From the NCBI RefSeq assembly GCF_001270745.1, contig NZ_KQ434759.1:124001-188000 (forward strand): a stretch of DNA of 64,000 bases, written 5' to 3'. Made by a program: the position numbers and the translations under genes. The stretch comes from Jiangella muralis (GTDB taxonomy: Bacteria > Actinomycetota > Actinomycetes > Jiangellales > Jiangellaceae). Under the pieces are notes generated by a model. That model was not told where the DNA came from. It saw only the letters and a list, made by a program, of their open reading frames with translations, and did not search any database. Shown one piece after another: positions 1 to 9,310 of the stretch (the first letter of the stretch is position 1; every line of letters starts with the position of its first letter).

Positions 1-1447
1 CGCCGTCGATGACGGTGCCGGCGACCGGACGCGGGACGACCCGGTCCGGGTGCTCGGCGGAGTTCGTGGCCGACGGGTCGTCGTCGGCGAGCGTCAGGTG
101 CTCCAGCAGCCGCCGCTCACCGAACGCGCGCAGCGGGACGGTGAGCCGGGCCGGCTCCGTGCGGTTCCGGTTCGTGGCCAGCAGAGTGAGCGCGCCGGTC
201 TCCGGGTCCTGGACCGCGGTCACCCGGGTGGCGGGGACGTCGCCGTAGCGCTGCGTCGGGAGCTGCGCCGTCCGCACCGCCGTGCGCAGCACCGTCCCGC
301 GGGCGTGCCGGGCGGTCAGCGCGAACGGGTGGAAGATGGTCTGCCGCCAGGCCGCGCCTCCGGGTCGCGTGAGGATCGGCGCGATCACGTTCACCAGCTG
401 TGCCTGGCAGGCGATCGCGACCCGGTCGCTGTGGTCCAGCAGCGCCATCAGCAGGTCGCCGACCACGACCGCGTCCGTGACGTCGTACACGTCCTCGATC
501 AGGGCGCCGTTCTCGGTCTGCTCGAGGGTGTCCTGCCCGGCGAACCGGTGCTGGTACCAGACGTTCCACTCGTCGAACGAGACGGTCAGCCGTTTGCTGC
601 TGCGCCGGACCGCGCCGACGTGGTCCGCGGTGGCGGTGATCGCCGTGATCATCCGGCGCATGTCCTCCGAGGACGCCAGGAAGCTGTCGACGTCGCCGCC
701 GGCCGGTTCGTAGTAGGCGTGCAGCGAGATGTGGTCGACCAGGTCGTAGGTGTGCTCCAGGACGGTGCGTTCCCAGCTGCCGAACGTCGGCATGCCGCTG
801 TTGGAGCTGCCGCAGGCGACGAGTTCCAGGTTCGGGTCCGCCCGGCGCATCGCGCGCGCCGTCTCCGCGGCCAGTCGCCCGTACTCGTCGGCCGTCTTGT
901 GCCCGATCTGCCACGGGCCGTCCAGCTCGTTGCCCAGGCACCACGTGCCGACGGCGTGCGGGTCCTTGTGCCCGTTCGCGACCCGGCGGTCGGCGGTGCT
1001 GGTGCTGCCGGGCGCGAAGTTGGTGTATTCGAGCAGGTCGACGGCGGCGTCGACGCCGCGGGTGCCCAGGTTCACCGCCATGATCGGGTCGACGCCGACA
1101 CCGCGGGCCCACCGGCAGAACTCGTCCGTCCCGACGGTGTTCGGCTCGAGCGACCGCCAGGCCAGGTCGAGGCGGCGCGGGCGGTCCGCCACCGGCCCGA
1201 CCCCGTCCTCCCAGCGGTAGCCGGAGACGAAGTTGCCGCCCGGGTAGCGGACGGTCGTGACGCCCAGCTCCCGCACCAGGTCGGCGACGTCCTGCCGGAA
1301 CCCGTGCTCGTCGGCGGTCGGGTGGTCGGGCTCGAAGATGCCGCCGTAGACGCACCGTCCCATGTGCTCGACGAACGACCCGTACAACCTCGGGTCGACG
1401 GCGCCCACGGTGAATGCCGGATCCAGTCCGACCTCGACGTCGTACAA
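1..1447 (-). CDS. Alpha-L-arabinofuranosidase, GH51 (3' end beyond window)
   Basis: Retaining glycosidase that removes terminal arabinofuranosyl groups from arabinan or arabinoxylan, probably in the cytoplasm because no signal peptide is seen. The N-terminus has the family's LYGSFVEHMGRCVYGGIFEP pattern. The acid/base Glu lies in GNELDGPW (about residue 170) and the nucleophile Glu in DEWNVWY (about 295). I chose a TTG start at 1447-1445, because GGGAGG lies 5 nt upstream (1453-1458) and homology begins at the first residues; no ATG fits this frame. About 482 codons are visible, so only about 20 C-terminal residues are lost. Divergent from a LacI regulator, the probable controller. Confidence 0.9.
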   Translation of the reverse strand, partial: MYDVEVGLDPAFTVGAVDPRLYGSFVEHMGRCVYGGIFEPDHPTADEHGFRQDVADLVRELGVTTVRYPGGNFVSGYRWEDGVGPVADRPRRLDLAWRSLEPNTVGTDEFCRWARGVGVDPIMAVNLGTRGVDAAVDLLEYTNFAPGSTSTADRRVANGHKDPHAVGTWCLGNELDGPWQIGHKTADEYGRLAAETARAMRRADPNLELVACGSSNSGMPTFGSWERTVLEHTYDLVDHISLHAYYEPAGGDVDSFLASSEDMRRMITAITATADHVGAVRRSSKRLTVSFDEWNVWYQHRFAGQDTLEQTENGALIEDVYDVTDAVVVGDLLMALLDHSDRVAIACQAQLVNVIAPILTRPGGAAWRQTIFHPFALTARHARGTVLRTAVRTAQLPTQRYGDVPATRVTAVQDPETGALTLLATNRNRTEPARLTVPLRAFGERRLLEHLTLADDDPSATNSAEHPDRVVPRPVAGTVIDG

Positions 1448-1505
1448 GAGTGCCTCCCGTGCCTTCCGCAGCGACTCGGTGGTGCGAGAAATCCTGGCAT
1501 TGCCG

Positions 1506-1549
1506 TTTACAACGGATAACCTTGCGGACAGTTTTACAACGGATAACCT
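1506..1549. promoter_or_regulatory. Two direct repeats between arabinofuranosidase and LacI genes
   Basis: The 17-mer TTTACAACGGATAACCT occurs at 1506-1522 and again at 1533-1549, 27 bp apart. With the flanking G, the first copy shows weak dyad symmetry (GTT...AAC). The position in the divergent promoter region suggests binding sites for the adjacent LacI protein. This is inference. Confidence 0.5.
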
Positions 1550-1687
1550 GGGTTTGGGAAGAGAGGGTGGCGAGTTGGTCCGGTCCGGTCTCCGGGCCGG
1601 AAAAGCGGTCGGCCGGGGACCGGGCGATCCCTAGACTCGGTCAGACACACGGTCAGATCGTCCTGGGCAGGCGAGAGGGGCAGGCAG

Positions 1688-2692
1688 GTGGGCACGCGGC
1701 TGAAGGACGTGGCGGACCTCGCCGGCGTGTCGTTCAAGACCGTCTCCAACGTCATCAACAACCACCCGAACGTCACCGAGAAGACCCGCCAGAAGGTGCT
1801 CGCCGCCATCGCCGAGCTGCGCTACCGGCCGAACGTGTCGGCGCGCAGCCTGCGGCACGGACGGTCGGGGTTCCTCGCCATCGCGCTGCCGGAGCTGACG
1901 TCGCCGTACTTCGCGGCGCTGGCGTCCGAGCTGGGCGCCGTCGCGAAGCGGCAGAGCCTGACGGTGCTGATCGAGGAGACGTTCGGTGAGGCCGAGCGCG
2001 AGCGCATCGCCCTGGACTCCCTCGACACCCAGCTGATCGACGGCGTCGTGTTCAGCCCGATGGCGATGACGTCCGCCGACGTCGCGGCGCATCCGGGGTC
2101 GACGCCGATGGTGCTGCTGGGCGAGCGGGGGCATCCGGCCGGCTTCGACCACATCGCCATCGACAACGTCCGGGCGGCCCGCGAGGTCACCACGCACCTC
2201 GTCGGGCTGGGGCGGCGGCACATCGCGGCCGTCGGCGCGCAGCGGGCCGGCACCGGTGGGCTGCGCGCCCGCGGCTACCGCGCCGCCCTGCGCGACGCCG
2301 ATCTGCCGGTCGACGGCCGCCTGGTCGTCTCCGACCTCGACTTCAGCCGCGCCAGCGGCGCCCAGGCGATGGCCGGCCTGCTCGACAGCGGCCGCCCCGT
2401 CGACGCCGTGTTCTGCTTCAACGACCTCATGGCGCTCGGCGCGCTGCGGGTGCTGCACGAGCGCGGCCTGCGGGTGCCGGACGACGTCGCGGTGGCGGGC
2501 TTCGACGACGTCGAGGACGGCCGCTACTCGACGCCGTCGCTGACGACGGTCTCGCCGGACGTGCCGTTCCTCGCCGCCGAGGCGATCCGCCTGATCGTCC
2601 GGCGGCTGGCCGACCCCGAGGCGAAGGCCGAGCGCATCGACGTCCCGTTCACGCTCGAGATCCGCGAGAGCACGGCCGGCCTCGCCCCATGA
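1688..2692 (+). CDS. LacI-family transcriptional regulator
   Basis: 334 aa, normal length for the family. The N-terminal helix-turn-helix and hinge are clear (LKDVADLAGVSFKTVSNVIN at residues 4-23, then PNVSARSLR), followed by a periplasmic-binding-like sugar sensor (about 60-330). The GTG start at 1688 follows a purine-rich stretch, GAGAGGGGCAGG. A TAGACT hexamer at 1632-1637 may be the -10 box. It is divergent from the GH51 gene, so an arabino-oligosaccharide effector is a reasonable inference. The 3' end overlaps the convergent next gene by 44 bp. Confidence 0.93.
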   Translation: MGTRLKDVADLAGVSFKTVSNVINNHPNVTEKTRQKVLAAIAELRYRPNVSARSLRHGRSGFLAIALPELTSPYFAALASELGAVAKRQSLTVLIEETFGEAERERIALDSLDTQLIDGVVFSPMAMTSADVAAHPGSTPMVLLGERGHPAGFDHIAIDNVRAAREVTTHLVGLGRRHIAAVGAQRAGTGGLRARGYRAALRDADLPVDGRLVVSDLDFSRASGAQAMAGLLDSGRPVDAVFCFNDLMALGALRVLHERGLRVPDDVAVAGFDDVEDGRYSTPSLTTVSPDVPFLAAEAIRLIVRRLADPEAKAERIDVPFTLEIRESTAGLAP

Positions 2693-3701
2693 TGTAGGCG
2701 GCCTCGATCTGCAGCTGAACCCCCGCTGGGTCGGCTCGCAGCCGGGCCGGCGACACCGGGAGTACCACCCAGCCGAGTGCGGCCAGCCGGGCCCGACGGT
2801 GCTCGGTCCGCTCCGGCGCGTCGCCGAACCCGTGGAACGAGCGCGAGTCGACCTCGACAACCAGCCGCTGCTCGTCCCAGCATGCATCCGGGACGATCCC
2901 GCGAACACCGGGCAGCGGCCGGTTCCAGTGCGGCTCGGGCAGGATCCGGCTGTGGCGTACCACGTCGCGCAGCTCGCACTCCGGCGCCGACCGGCAGCCC
3001 GCCTCGATGTCCGCCAGCGCCACGCGGATCAGCGCCGATCCTCGCCGTCTCGCTGCCCGCGCCTCGACCCGCAGCTCGGCCAGGCTGGACTTGCGGCGCT
3101 GCACGACCTCGCACATCAGCGCGCGGACGTTGCGTAGTCCCGCGCCCCGGTGTGCCGGCGTCCACTCGGAGGGCTGCAGCGTCCCGAGCACGACGGCATC
3201 GATGACGGCGCGCGCGGCGGGCACCGTCGGGATCACACCGGGCCGGGCCGTGGGCGCGATGCTGTCGAGCACCAGGTCGGGTGGAACCGGCAGCGCGCCC
3301 GCCGTCTCGTCGCGATTGATCCAGAACTGCATCTGAGGGAGTCGTGATGTCTGATGAACCCGGACGAAGCCCGTGTCCGAGCGGTCCATTTTGCGTGCGA
3401 CCAGCATGTCCACGACAGCTCCGGTGGGTGGGCCGTACTTCAGTCCGGACATCCAGCATGCCCAGGCCCCAGTGACCAGCGCGCCGTCGCCGACCCGCAA
3501 GCAGGCCGCTCGCAGTCGGTGTAGCGGTGCCAGCGGACCGGTGAACGTCGCGTAGACACCACGGACCACCCGCTGCCACGGTCCACCGCGCCGCAGCGCG
3601 TGCTCGATCGCCGACGGCGTCAGCCCGGCCGCGAGCGCTTGGCCTCGGGTGATGAGCCCGTCCTGTAGCCGGGCCAGGTTCTCGGCACGCATCTGAGCCA
3701 T
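2649..3701 (-). CDS. AbiEi-like antitoxin domain / DUF559 nuclease-fold protein
   Basis: 350 aa. The N-terminus (about 1-60: LITRGQALAAGLTPSAIEHA, then WQRVVRGVYAT) resembles the winged-helix domain of type IV (AbiEi) antitoxins. The C-terminus (about 255-330: PDACWDEQRLVVEVDSRSFH, then ARLAALGWVVLPVS) resembles DUF559/Vsr-like PD-(D/E)XK folds. This two-domain layout is common in actinobacteria and its role is not established. No toxin gene lies beside it. The last 44 bp lie opposite the lacI 3' end. An alternative start is Met4. Confidence 0.75.
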   Translation of the reverse strand: MAQMRAENLARLQDGLITRGQALAAGLTPSAIEHALRRGGPWQRVVRGVYATFTGPLAPLHRLRAACLRVGDGALVTGAWACWMSGLKYGPPTGAVVDMLVARKMDRSDTGFVRVHQTSRLPQMQFWINRDETAGALPVPPDLVLDSIAPTARPGVIPTVPAARAVIDAVVLGTLQPSEWTPAHRGAGLRNVRALMCEVVQRRKSSLAELRVEARAARRRGSALIRVALADIEAGCRSAPECELRDVVRHSRILPEPHWNRPLPGVRGIVPDACWDEQRLVVEVDSRSFHGFGDAPERTEHRRARLAALGWVVLPVSPARLRADPAGVQLQIEAAYIMGRGRPCSRGSRA

Positions 3702-3842
3702 GCCGAACAGCCTGCGTCGACGACGTGCGGGATGCCAGGCCCGCTGAAGGATCTGTGGACAACCGACCCGTCGTCCAAGTCGTCGGGAAGGAGTTTTGCC
3801 CGCCAGAGCGAGGAGAACTCCCTCCCGACTGGGGCGACAGCG

Positions 3843-6113
3843 TCAGCGCACGCGCCAGGCCGCCTCGACCAGCGCCGTCAACGCCGGCTCGACCTCCTCG
3901 TAGGCGCGCGTCTTCAGGCCGCAGTCCGGGTTCACCCAGAGCCGGTCGCCGGGGATGTCGGCCAGCGCCCGCCGCAGCAGCGCCTCGACCTCGTCGGCGT
4001 CGGGCACCCGCCGCGAGTGGATGTCGTACACGCCGGGGCCGATGCCGCGCCCGAACCCGGACGCCGCGACGTCCGGCACGATCTCCATCCGCGACCGCGC
4101 CGCCTCGATGCTGGTGACGTCCGCGTCCAGCCCGTCGATCGCGGCCACGACGTCGCCGAACTCGGAGTAGCAGAGGTGCGTGTGCACCTGCGTCGCGTCG
4201 GCCACGCCGGACGTCGCGAGGCGGAACGCCGTCACCGACCAGTCGAGATAGTCCGGCCGCGCAACGGCCCGCAACGGCAGCAGCTCGCGCAGCGCCGGCT
4301 CGTCCACCTGCACGATCCCGACGCCGGCCGCCTCCAGCTCGCCGACCTCGTCGCGCAGCGCCAGCGCGACCTGCCGGGCGGTGTCGCCCAGCGGCTGGTC
4401 GTCGCGGACGAACGACCACGCGAGGATCGTGACCGGCCCGGTCAGCATGCCCTTCACCGGCCGCTCGGTGAGCGACTGCGCGTAGGTGGCCCACTCGACA
4501 GTGATCGGCGCGGGCCGTGACACGTCGCCGTAGAGGATCGGCGGGCGGACGCAGCGCGATCCGTACGACTGCACCCAGCCGTGCTCGGTCGTGACGAACC
4601 CGGCGAGGTTCTCGGCGAAGTACTGCACCATGTCGTTGCGCTCCGGCTCGCCGTGCACGAGGACGTCGAGACCGAGCCGTTCCTGCAGCCGGATGACCCG
4701 CTCGATCTCGGCCCGCATCCTGGCGACGTACTCGGTGCGGTCCAGCCGCCCGGCGCGGTACGCGGCCCGCGCCCGCCTGATGTCGCCGGTCTGCGGGAAC
4801 GACCCGATGGTCGTCGTCGGCAGCGGCGGCAGGCCGAGCCGGTCGCGCTGGGCGGCGGCCCGGCCGGCGTACGGCGCGCGCCGGGCGTCGGCCGCGGTGA
4901 GCCCGGCCAGCCGCGTCCGCACACCGTCGTCGACGACGCGCGGGGCGGCGGCACGATCGGCCAGCGCGGCCCGGGCGGCGGCGAACTCCGCCGAGCGGTC
5001 CTCGCCGCGCAGCGCGGCCGCGAGCGTCACGACCTCGGCGACCTTCTGGTCGGCGAACGCCAGCCACGACCGCAGCTGCGGGTCCAGCGCGGTCTCGGCG
5101 TCGAGGTCGTACGGGACGTGCAGCAGCGAGCAGGACGTCCCGACGGCGACGGAGCCGGCCCGCGCCTGGACGGCGCGCAGAGTGGCCAGCGCCGCGTCGA
5201 GGTCGGTGCGCCAGACGTTGCGGCCGTCGACCACCCCCGCGACGACGGTCTTGGTGTCCAGGCCGGGGGTGCCGGCAGCGGGCAGGTCACCCGCGACCAG
5301 GTCCAGCCCGATCGCCTCCACCGGCGACGACGCCAGCACCGGCAGCGCGTCGCCGAGCGAGCCGAAGTACGACGACACCAGGATCGCCGGCCGATCCGCC
5401 AGCTCACCCAGCCGCGAGTACACCCGGCGCAGCGCATCCAGCTCCGCGTCAGTCCGGTCCGCGACGTAGGCCGGCTCGTCCAGCTGCACCCACGCGACCC
5501 CCTCGTCGGCCAGCGTCGCCAGCAGCAGCGCGTAGACGGTGACGAGGTCGTCCAGCCGGTCCAGTGGCGCGAAGCCGCCGGGCGCGCCGTCCGCCGGCTT
5601 GGACAGCAGCAGCAGGCTGGCCGGCCCGAGCAGCACCGGCCGGGTCTCGACGCCCAGCGCCAGCGCCTCCCGGTACTCGCCCACCGGCTTGGCCGGGTCG
5701 AGGTGGAAGCGCGTCGCCGGGCCGATCTCCGGGACGAGGTAGTGGTAGTTGGTGTCGAACCACTTGGTCAGCTCCAGCGGCGCCACGCCGCCGGTGCCGC
5801 GGGCCATCGCGAAGTACGTGCCCAGGCCGTCCAGCCCGAGCGACGCGAACCGCGGCGGCACCGCGCCGGCCAGCACGACGGCGTCGAGGACCTGGTCGTA
5901 CAGCGAGAACGTGTTCGACGGGACGGCGTCCAGGCCCAGCGCGGCGAGCCGGCGCCAGGTCCGCTCGCGCTCGGCGCGCGCCGTGGCGTCGAGGTCGTCG
6001 CGGCCGGATTCGCCGGACCAGTACGCCTCCAGGGCGCGCTTGAGCTCGCGGTCCGGGCCGATGCGCGGGTAGCCGGGCACGGTCGCGGTCAGGGCAGGGG
6101 TGGGACGGGTCAT
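3843..6113 (-). CDS. metE: Cobalamin-independent methionine synthase MetE
   Basis: Transfers the methyl group of 5-methyltetrahydropteroyltri-L-glutamate to homocysteine, forming methionine without B12. 756 aa, the usual length, with two (beta/alpha)8-type halves. Zn ligands are visible in HTHLCYSEF (about 640) and PDCGLKTR (about 728); the substrate loop [10 protein letters not shown] lies near 440. It is divergent from the cobalt transporter cbiMNQO. Expression is probably linked to B12/cobalt status, but I found no recognisable cobalamin riboswitch in the 458-bp gap. Confidence 0.97.
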   Translation of the reverse strand: MTRPTPALTATVPGYPRIGPDRELKRALEAYWSGESGRDDLDATARAERERTWRRLAALGLDAVPSNTFSLYDQVLDAVVLAGAVPPRFASLGLDGLGTYFAMARGTGGVAPLELTKWFDTNYHYLVPEIGPATRFHLDPAKPVGEYREALALGVETRPVLLGPASLLLLSKPADGAPGGFAPLDRLDDLVTVYALLLATLADEGVAWVQLDEPAYVADRTDAELDALRRVYSRLGELADRPAILVSSYFGSLGDALPVLASSPVEAIGLDLVAGDLPAAGTPGLDTKTVVAGVVDGRNVWRTDLDAALATLRAVQARAGSVAVGTSCSLLHVPYDLDAETALDPQLRSWLAFADQKVAEVVTLAAALRGEDRSAEFAAARAALADRAAAPRVVDDGVRTRLAGLTAADARRAPYAGRAAAQRDRLGLPPLPTTTIGSFPQTGDIRRARAAYRAGRLDRTEYVARMRAEIERVIRLQERLGLDVLVHGEPERNDMVQYFAENLAGFVTTEHGWVQSYGSRCVRPPILYGDVSRPAPITVEWATYAQSLTERPVKGMLTGPVTILAWSFVRDDQPLGDTARQVALALRDEVGELEAAGVGIVQVDEPALRELLPLRAVARPDYLDWSVTAFRLATSGVADATQVHTHLCYSEFGDVVAAIDGLDADVTSIEAARSRMEIVPDVAASGFGRGIGPGVYDIHSRRVPDADEVEALLRRALADIPGDRLWVNPDCGLKTRAYEEVEPALTALVEAAWRVR

Positions 6114-6202
6114 GAGAGTGGTGTCTCCTCGGGAGCGCGGACAGGCGTTCGCCGGGGGCCGGCCACCCGGTCGACGTCAACCGCGCCAGGGGCCTCTTGC
6201 GT

Positions 6203-6237
6203 CGGCCGGATCGCACCCATCAGGTGCCCGCCGGCCG
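6203..6237 (-). promoter_or_regulatory. Two-step hairpin in the metE leader region
   Basis: On the minus strand CGGCCGG pairs with CCGGCCG (6231-6237 with 6203-6209), enclosing GCACC/GGTGC around a small loop. It lies about 90-125 nt upstream of metE. It could be part of a leader RNA. It lacks the B12-box/GCCACTG core of cobalamin riboswitches and the SAM-I core. The rest of the 6114-6571 gap shows no gene. Confidence 0.35.
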
Positions 6238-6471
6238 AACCACCAGTGCCAGCGATCTTAGGAGCCAGGCACGCGACCGCAAGGCGACGTCCCGTCATAC
6301 GGACGATCGTGTCTCATCATTCGGGAATTCGCCGGTCCGAGTCCTGCGGCGCCGGCCGCGTCGGCGCCGGAGCAATCTCGTCCCGGGAGATGCGCCAGGG
6401 CTCGCGATCACGCTGCGGGCCAACGCCAGGCGGCGGCCGGATGAACGGCCCGCCCGCATCCTTGCGCCAGG

Positions 6472-6486
6472 TGCGACTATGTCGCA
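6472..6486. promoter_or_regulatory. Perfect palindrome upstream of cbiMN
   Basis: TGCGAC-TAT-GTCGCA is a perfect 6+3+6 inverted repeat centred about 93 bp before the cbiMN start. The position and symmetry suit an operator for a metal-sensing regulator. The regulator is not encoded nearby, and the motif does not match the Zur or Nur consensus that I know. Confidence 0.4.
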
Positions 6487-6571
6487 TCATGCAGTGAGCA
6501 AGAAAGTCGCTGCCTGTCGTCGCAGGTCAGTTGCAGAATCACGCCCCGTCCCGGTCGCGAGGAGGACACCC

Positions 6572-7609
6572 ATGCACGTCCCCGACGGGTTCCTGAACGC
6601 TCCCACGTCGGTCGCGACCGGCGCCGTCGCGGCGGCGGGTGTCGCGGTGGCGTTGCGCAAGGCGCAGGGCGAGCTGGACGAGCGGGCGGCGCCGCTGGCG
6701 GGCCTCACCGCGGCGTTCGTGTTCGCCGTGCAGATGCTGAACTTCCCGGTCGGCGTCGGCACCAGCGGCCACCTGATGGGCGGGGCGCTCGCGGCCGTGC
6801 TGGTCGGCCCGTGGACGGCGGTGCTGTGCCTGTCGGTGGTGCTGCTCGTGCAGGCACTGTTGTTCGCCGACGGCGGGCTGACGGCGCTAGGCACGAACAT
6901 CTCGCTCATCGGCATCACCACGGTGGTCGTCGGCTGGGTGGTGACGCGCGCGGTGCTGGCGGTGCTGCCGAAACGGCCGGCGTCGGTGGTGCCGGCCTCG
7001 GCGGCCGGCGCGCTGCTGTCGGTGCCGGTGGCGGCCCTGGTCTTCGTGCTGCTGTTCGCCGTCGGCGGCGAGGCGTCGCTGTCGCTGGGCGCGCTGACGG
7101 TGAGCATGCTCGGCTGGCACACGCTGATCGGCATCGGCGAGGCGGTCATCACCGGCCTGACGGTGAGCGCCGTCGTCGCCGTCCGGCCGGACCTCGTGTA
7201 CGCGGCGCGCGGGCTGCGCGCGCCGCTGCAACTGAGGAACGCCGACGGGACGCTGGTGCCGGTCGCGGCGGGTGGGCCGGAGCCGGTGGCCGCGCGGGGG
7301 AGCGTGCGGCCGTTGCTCATCGGTGGCGGCGTGGTCGCGCTGGCGCTGGCCGGCGTCGTCAGCTTCTTCGCCAGCGCCCATCCGGACGGCCTGGAGTACG
7401 TCGCCGAGGACGAGGGCTTCCTCGCGACCGCCCGCGACCACGCGTTCGGCGGCTCCGCGCTGGCCGACTACGGCGAGGTCGGCGGCATCCCGGTCGGTGT
7501 GGCCGGGGTCCTCGGCGTCGCGGTGGTCGTGGTCCTCGGCGTGGTGTTGTTCCGGCTGGTCGGCCGCCGGTCGCCGGCAGCTGCGAAGCGGGCGGACGCC
7601 GTCCGGTGA
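6572..7609 (+). CDS. cbiM: Cobalt ECF transporter S/N fusion CbiMN
   Basis: 345-aa membrane protein that captures Co2+ for the ECF-type cobalt transporter. The N-terminus MHVPDGFL is diagnostic: in CbiM the free amino terminus and early His residues bind cobalt. About seven hydrophobic segments follow up to residue 230. The C-terminal part (about 255-345) contains an exported segment (ASAHPDGLEYVAEDEGF) and a last membrane helix, which is CbiN, so M and N are fused. ATG 6572 follows GAGGAGG at 6559-6565. The stop overlaps the next start (GTGA). Confidence 0.93.
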   Translation: MHVPDGFLNAPTSVATGAVAAAGVAVALRKAQGELDERAAPLAGLTAAFVFAVQMLNFPVGVGTSGHLMGGALAAVLVGPWTAVLCLSVVLLVQALLFADGGLTALGTNISLIGITTVVVGWVVTRAVLAVLPKRPASVVPASAAGALLSVPVAALVFVLLFAVGGEASLSLGALTVSMLGWHTLIGIGEAVITGLTVSAVVAVRPDLVYAARGLRAPLQLRNADGTLVPVAAGGPEPVAARGSVRPLLIGGGVVALALAGVVSFFASAHPDGLEYVAEDEGFLATARDHAFGGSALADYGEVGGIPVGVAGVLGVAVVVVLGVVLFRLVGRRSPAAAKRADAVR

Positions 7610-8367
7610 GCGGTGGCCACGGGCTCGCGCTGTACCGGCCGGGCGACTCGCCGGCGCACCGGCTGCCGGCGCACGTGAAGATACTGGCGCTGCTGGCGTT
7701 CGTGCTGGTGGTGGTCGCGACGCCGCGGGAGGAGTACGCGGCGTTCGGCGCCTACGCGGTGCTGCTGGCCGGCGTGGCGGCGCTCGCCCGCGTGCCGGCC
7801 CGCGTGATCATCACCCGGATGGTGGTAGAGATCCCGTTCGTCGTGTTCGCGCTGCTGCTGCCGATCGTGTCGCAGGGCCCGCGGGTCGACGTGCTGGGGC
7901 TGTCGCTGAGCGAGCACGGCCTGCTGACCGGCTGGAACATCCTCGCCAAGGGCACGCTGGGCGTCGTCGCGTCGATCCTGCTGGCGGCGACGACGGATGT
8001 GCGGGCGCTGCTGGCCGGGCTGCAGCGGCTGCGCGTACCAGACCGGCTGGTAGAGATCGCGTCGTTCATGATCCGCTACGCCGACGTCGTCACCGGCGAC
8101 CTCCGCCGCATGCGCATCGCCCGCGAGTCGCGCGGCTTCGAGGCCCGCCACCTCGGTCACGTCCGGGTGGTCGCGCAGGGCGCCGGCGCCCTGTTCGTCC
8201 GGTCCTACGAGCGGGGCGAGCGGGTGCACCTGGCGATGCTGGCGCGCGGCTACGGCGGCTCGATGCCGCTGACGTCCACCGCGGGCGCGAGCCGCGCCGA
8301 CTGGCTGCGCGGTGCCGCGCTCCCACTGGCCGCCGCGGTCGTGGCGCTGACGGCGGTGCTGGCGTGA
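7606..8367 (+). CDS. cbiQ: Cobalt ECF transporter T component CbiQ
   Basis: 253 aa, the transmembrane coupling subunit linking CbiMN to the ATPase. It has several hydrophobic segments (about 25-140 and 235-253). Two cytoplasmic coupling motifs of the family are visible: RRMRIARESRGFE (about 167) and MLARGYGGSMP (about 210). The GTG start at 7606 overlaps the cbiMN stop by 4 bp, and its own stop overlaps cbiO by 4 bp, so the three genes are translationally coupled. Confidence 0.93.
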   Translation: MSGGHGLALYRPGDSPAHRLPAHVKILALLAFVLVVVATPREEYAAFGAYAVLLAGVAALARVPARVIITRMVVEIPFVVFALLLPIVSQGPRVDVLGLSLSEHGLLTGWNILAKGTLGVVASILLAATTDVRALLAGLQRLRVPDRLVEIASFMIRYADVVTGDLRRMRIARESRGFEARHLGHVRVVAQGAGALFVRSYERGERVHLAMLARGYGGSMPLTSTAGASRADWLRGAALPLAAAVVALTAVLA

Positions 8368-9131
8368 CGGGCGACGCGTCGCTGGAGGTCAGCGGGCTGG
8401 CGTTCGCCTACGCCGACGGCCACCAGGCGCTGTTCGGCGTCGACCTCACGATCGGACGGGGCGAGCGGGTCGCGCTGCTCGGGCCCAACGGCGCCGGCAA
8501 GACGACGCTGGTGCTGCACCTCAACGGCATCCTGTCCGGCGGCGTCGGCACGGTCCGCGTCGGCGGGCTGGAGGTGCGGCCGGGCGACCGCGACACGCTG
8601 CGCGAGGTCCGCCGCCGGGTCGGCATCGTCTTCCAGGACCCCGACGACCAGCTGTTCATGCCGACGGTCCGCGACGACGTCGCCTTCGGCCCGGCCAACC
8701 TCGGCCTGCGTGGCGCCGAACTGGACGCTCGCGTCGACGAGGCTCTGGCGCTGGTCGGCATGGGCGACGTCGCCGGCCGGCCGCCGCACCACCTCTCGTT
8801 CGGCCAGCGCCGCCGGGTCGCCGTCGCGACGGTGCTGGCGATGCGCCCGGAGATCCTGGTGCTGGACGAGCCCACCAGCAACCTCGACCCCGCCAGCCGG
8901 CGCGAGCTGTACGACATCCTCGACGCGCTCGACGTCACCCAGCTGGTGGTCACGCACGACCTGCCGTTCGCGCTGCAGCTGTGCCCGCGCTCGGTCGTGC
9001 TGTCCGGCGGGACGGTGGTGGCCGACGGTCCGACCGCGGACGTGCTGGCGGACGAGCCGCTGCTGGCCGCGCACCGGCTGGAGCTGCCGTACGGCTTCGA
9101 CCCGCGCTCGGTCGCCCCGCCCACCGCCTGA
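8364..9131 (+). CDS. cbiO: Cobalt ECF transporter ATPase CbiO
   Basis: 255 aa ABC ATPase that powers the cobalt transporter. It has Walker A LLGPNGAGKTT (about 34-44), a Q-loop in FQDPDDQLF (about 90), the signature LSFGQRRR (about 143), Walker B ILVLDEPTSNLDP (about 162) and the switch His in VTHDLPFA. The GTG start overlaps the cbiQ stop. It is the last gene of the operon and is followed by a long hairpin at 9170-9221. Confidence 0.95.
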   Translation: MTGDASLEVSGLAFAYADGHQALFGVDLTIGRGERVALLGPNGAGKTTLVLHLNGILSGGVGTVRVGGLEVRPGDRDTLREVRRRVGIVFQDPDDQLFMPTVRDDVAFGPANLGLRGAELDARVDEALALVGMGDVAGRPPHHLSFGQRRRVAVATVLAMRPEILVLDEPTSNLDPASRRELYDILDALDVTQLVVTHDLPFALQLCPRSVVLSGGTVVADGPTADVLADEPLLAAHRLELPYGFDPRSVAPPTA

Positions 9132-9169
9132 CTCGTCCGTGCGTCCGCCGGCGGCCGCCGGGTCCGGCC

Positions 9170-9221
9170 ATGATCATCCAACTTTTGGGGTGTCAGAGCA
9201 GCTCAAAAGTCGGATGATCAT
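9170..9221. repeat. Long near-perfect hairpin after cbiO
   Basis: The arms 9170-9187 and 9204-9221 are 18 nt each and pair at 17 positions, with a single A-C mismatch; the loop is 16 nt. The AT-rich arms contain ATGATCAT and CTTTTG, unlike the GC-rich surroundings. It may end cbiMNQO transcription, or be a dispersed palindromic repeat. No U-tract follows. Confidence 0.6.
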
Positions 9222-9310
9222 GGTGGACGTGTGGCCGACCTCCTGGCTGGGCCCTTGTCGTCGCGAACGATCACTGGCATGATTCCCTGCATCCGGATAG
9301 CTGGAAATGT

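Noticed and set aside
50-1519. Long plus-strand open frame of 489 codons
   Set aside because: It is the antisense of the GH51 gene, Arg/Val/Gly-rich without domains; the minus-strand frame carries clear catalytic motifs.
6114-6571. Cobalamin or SAM riboswitch upstream of metE/cbiMN
   Set aside because: The conserved cores (B12 box, S-box core) are missing on both strands; only a GGCACTGG fragment and a hairpin are seen.
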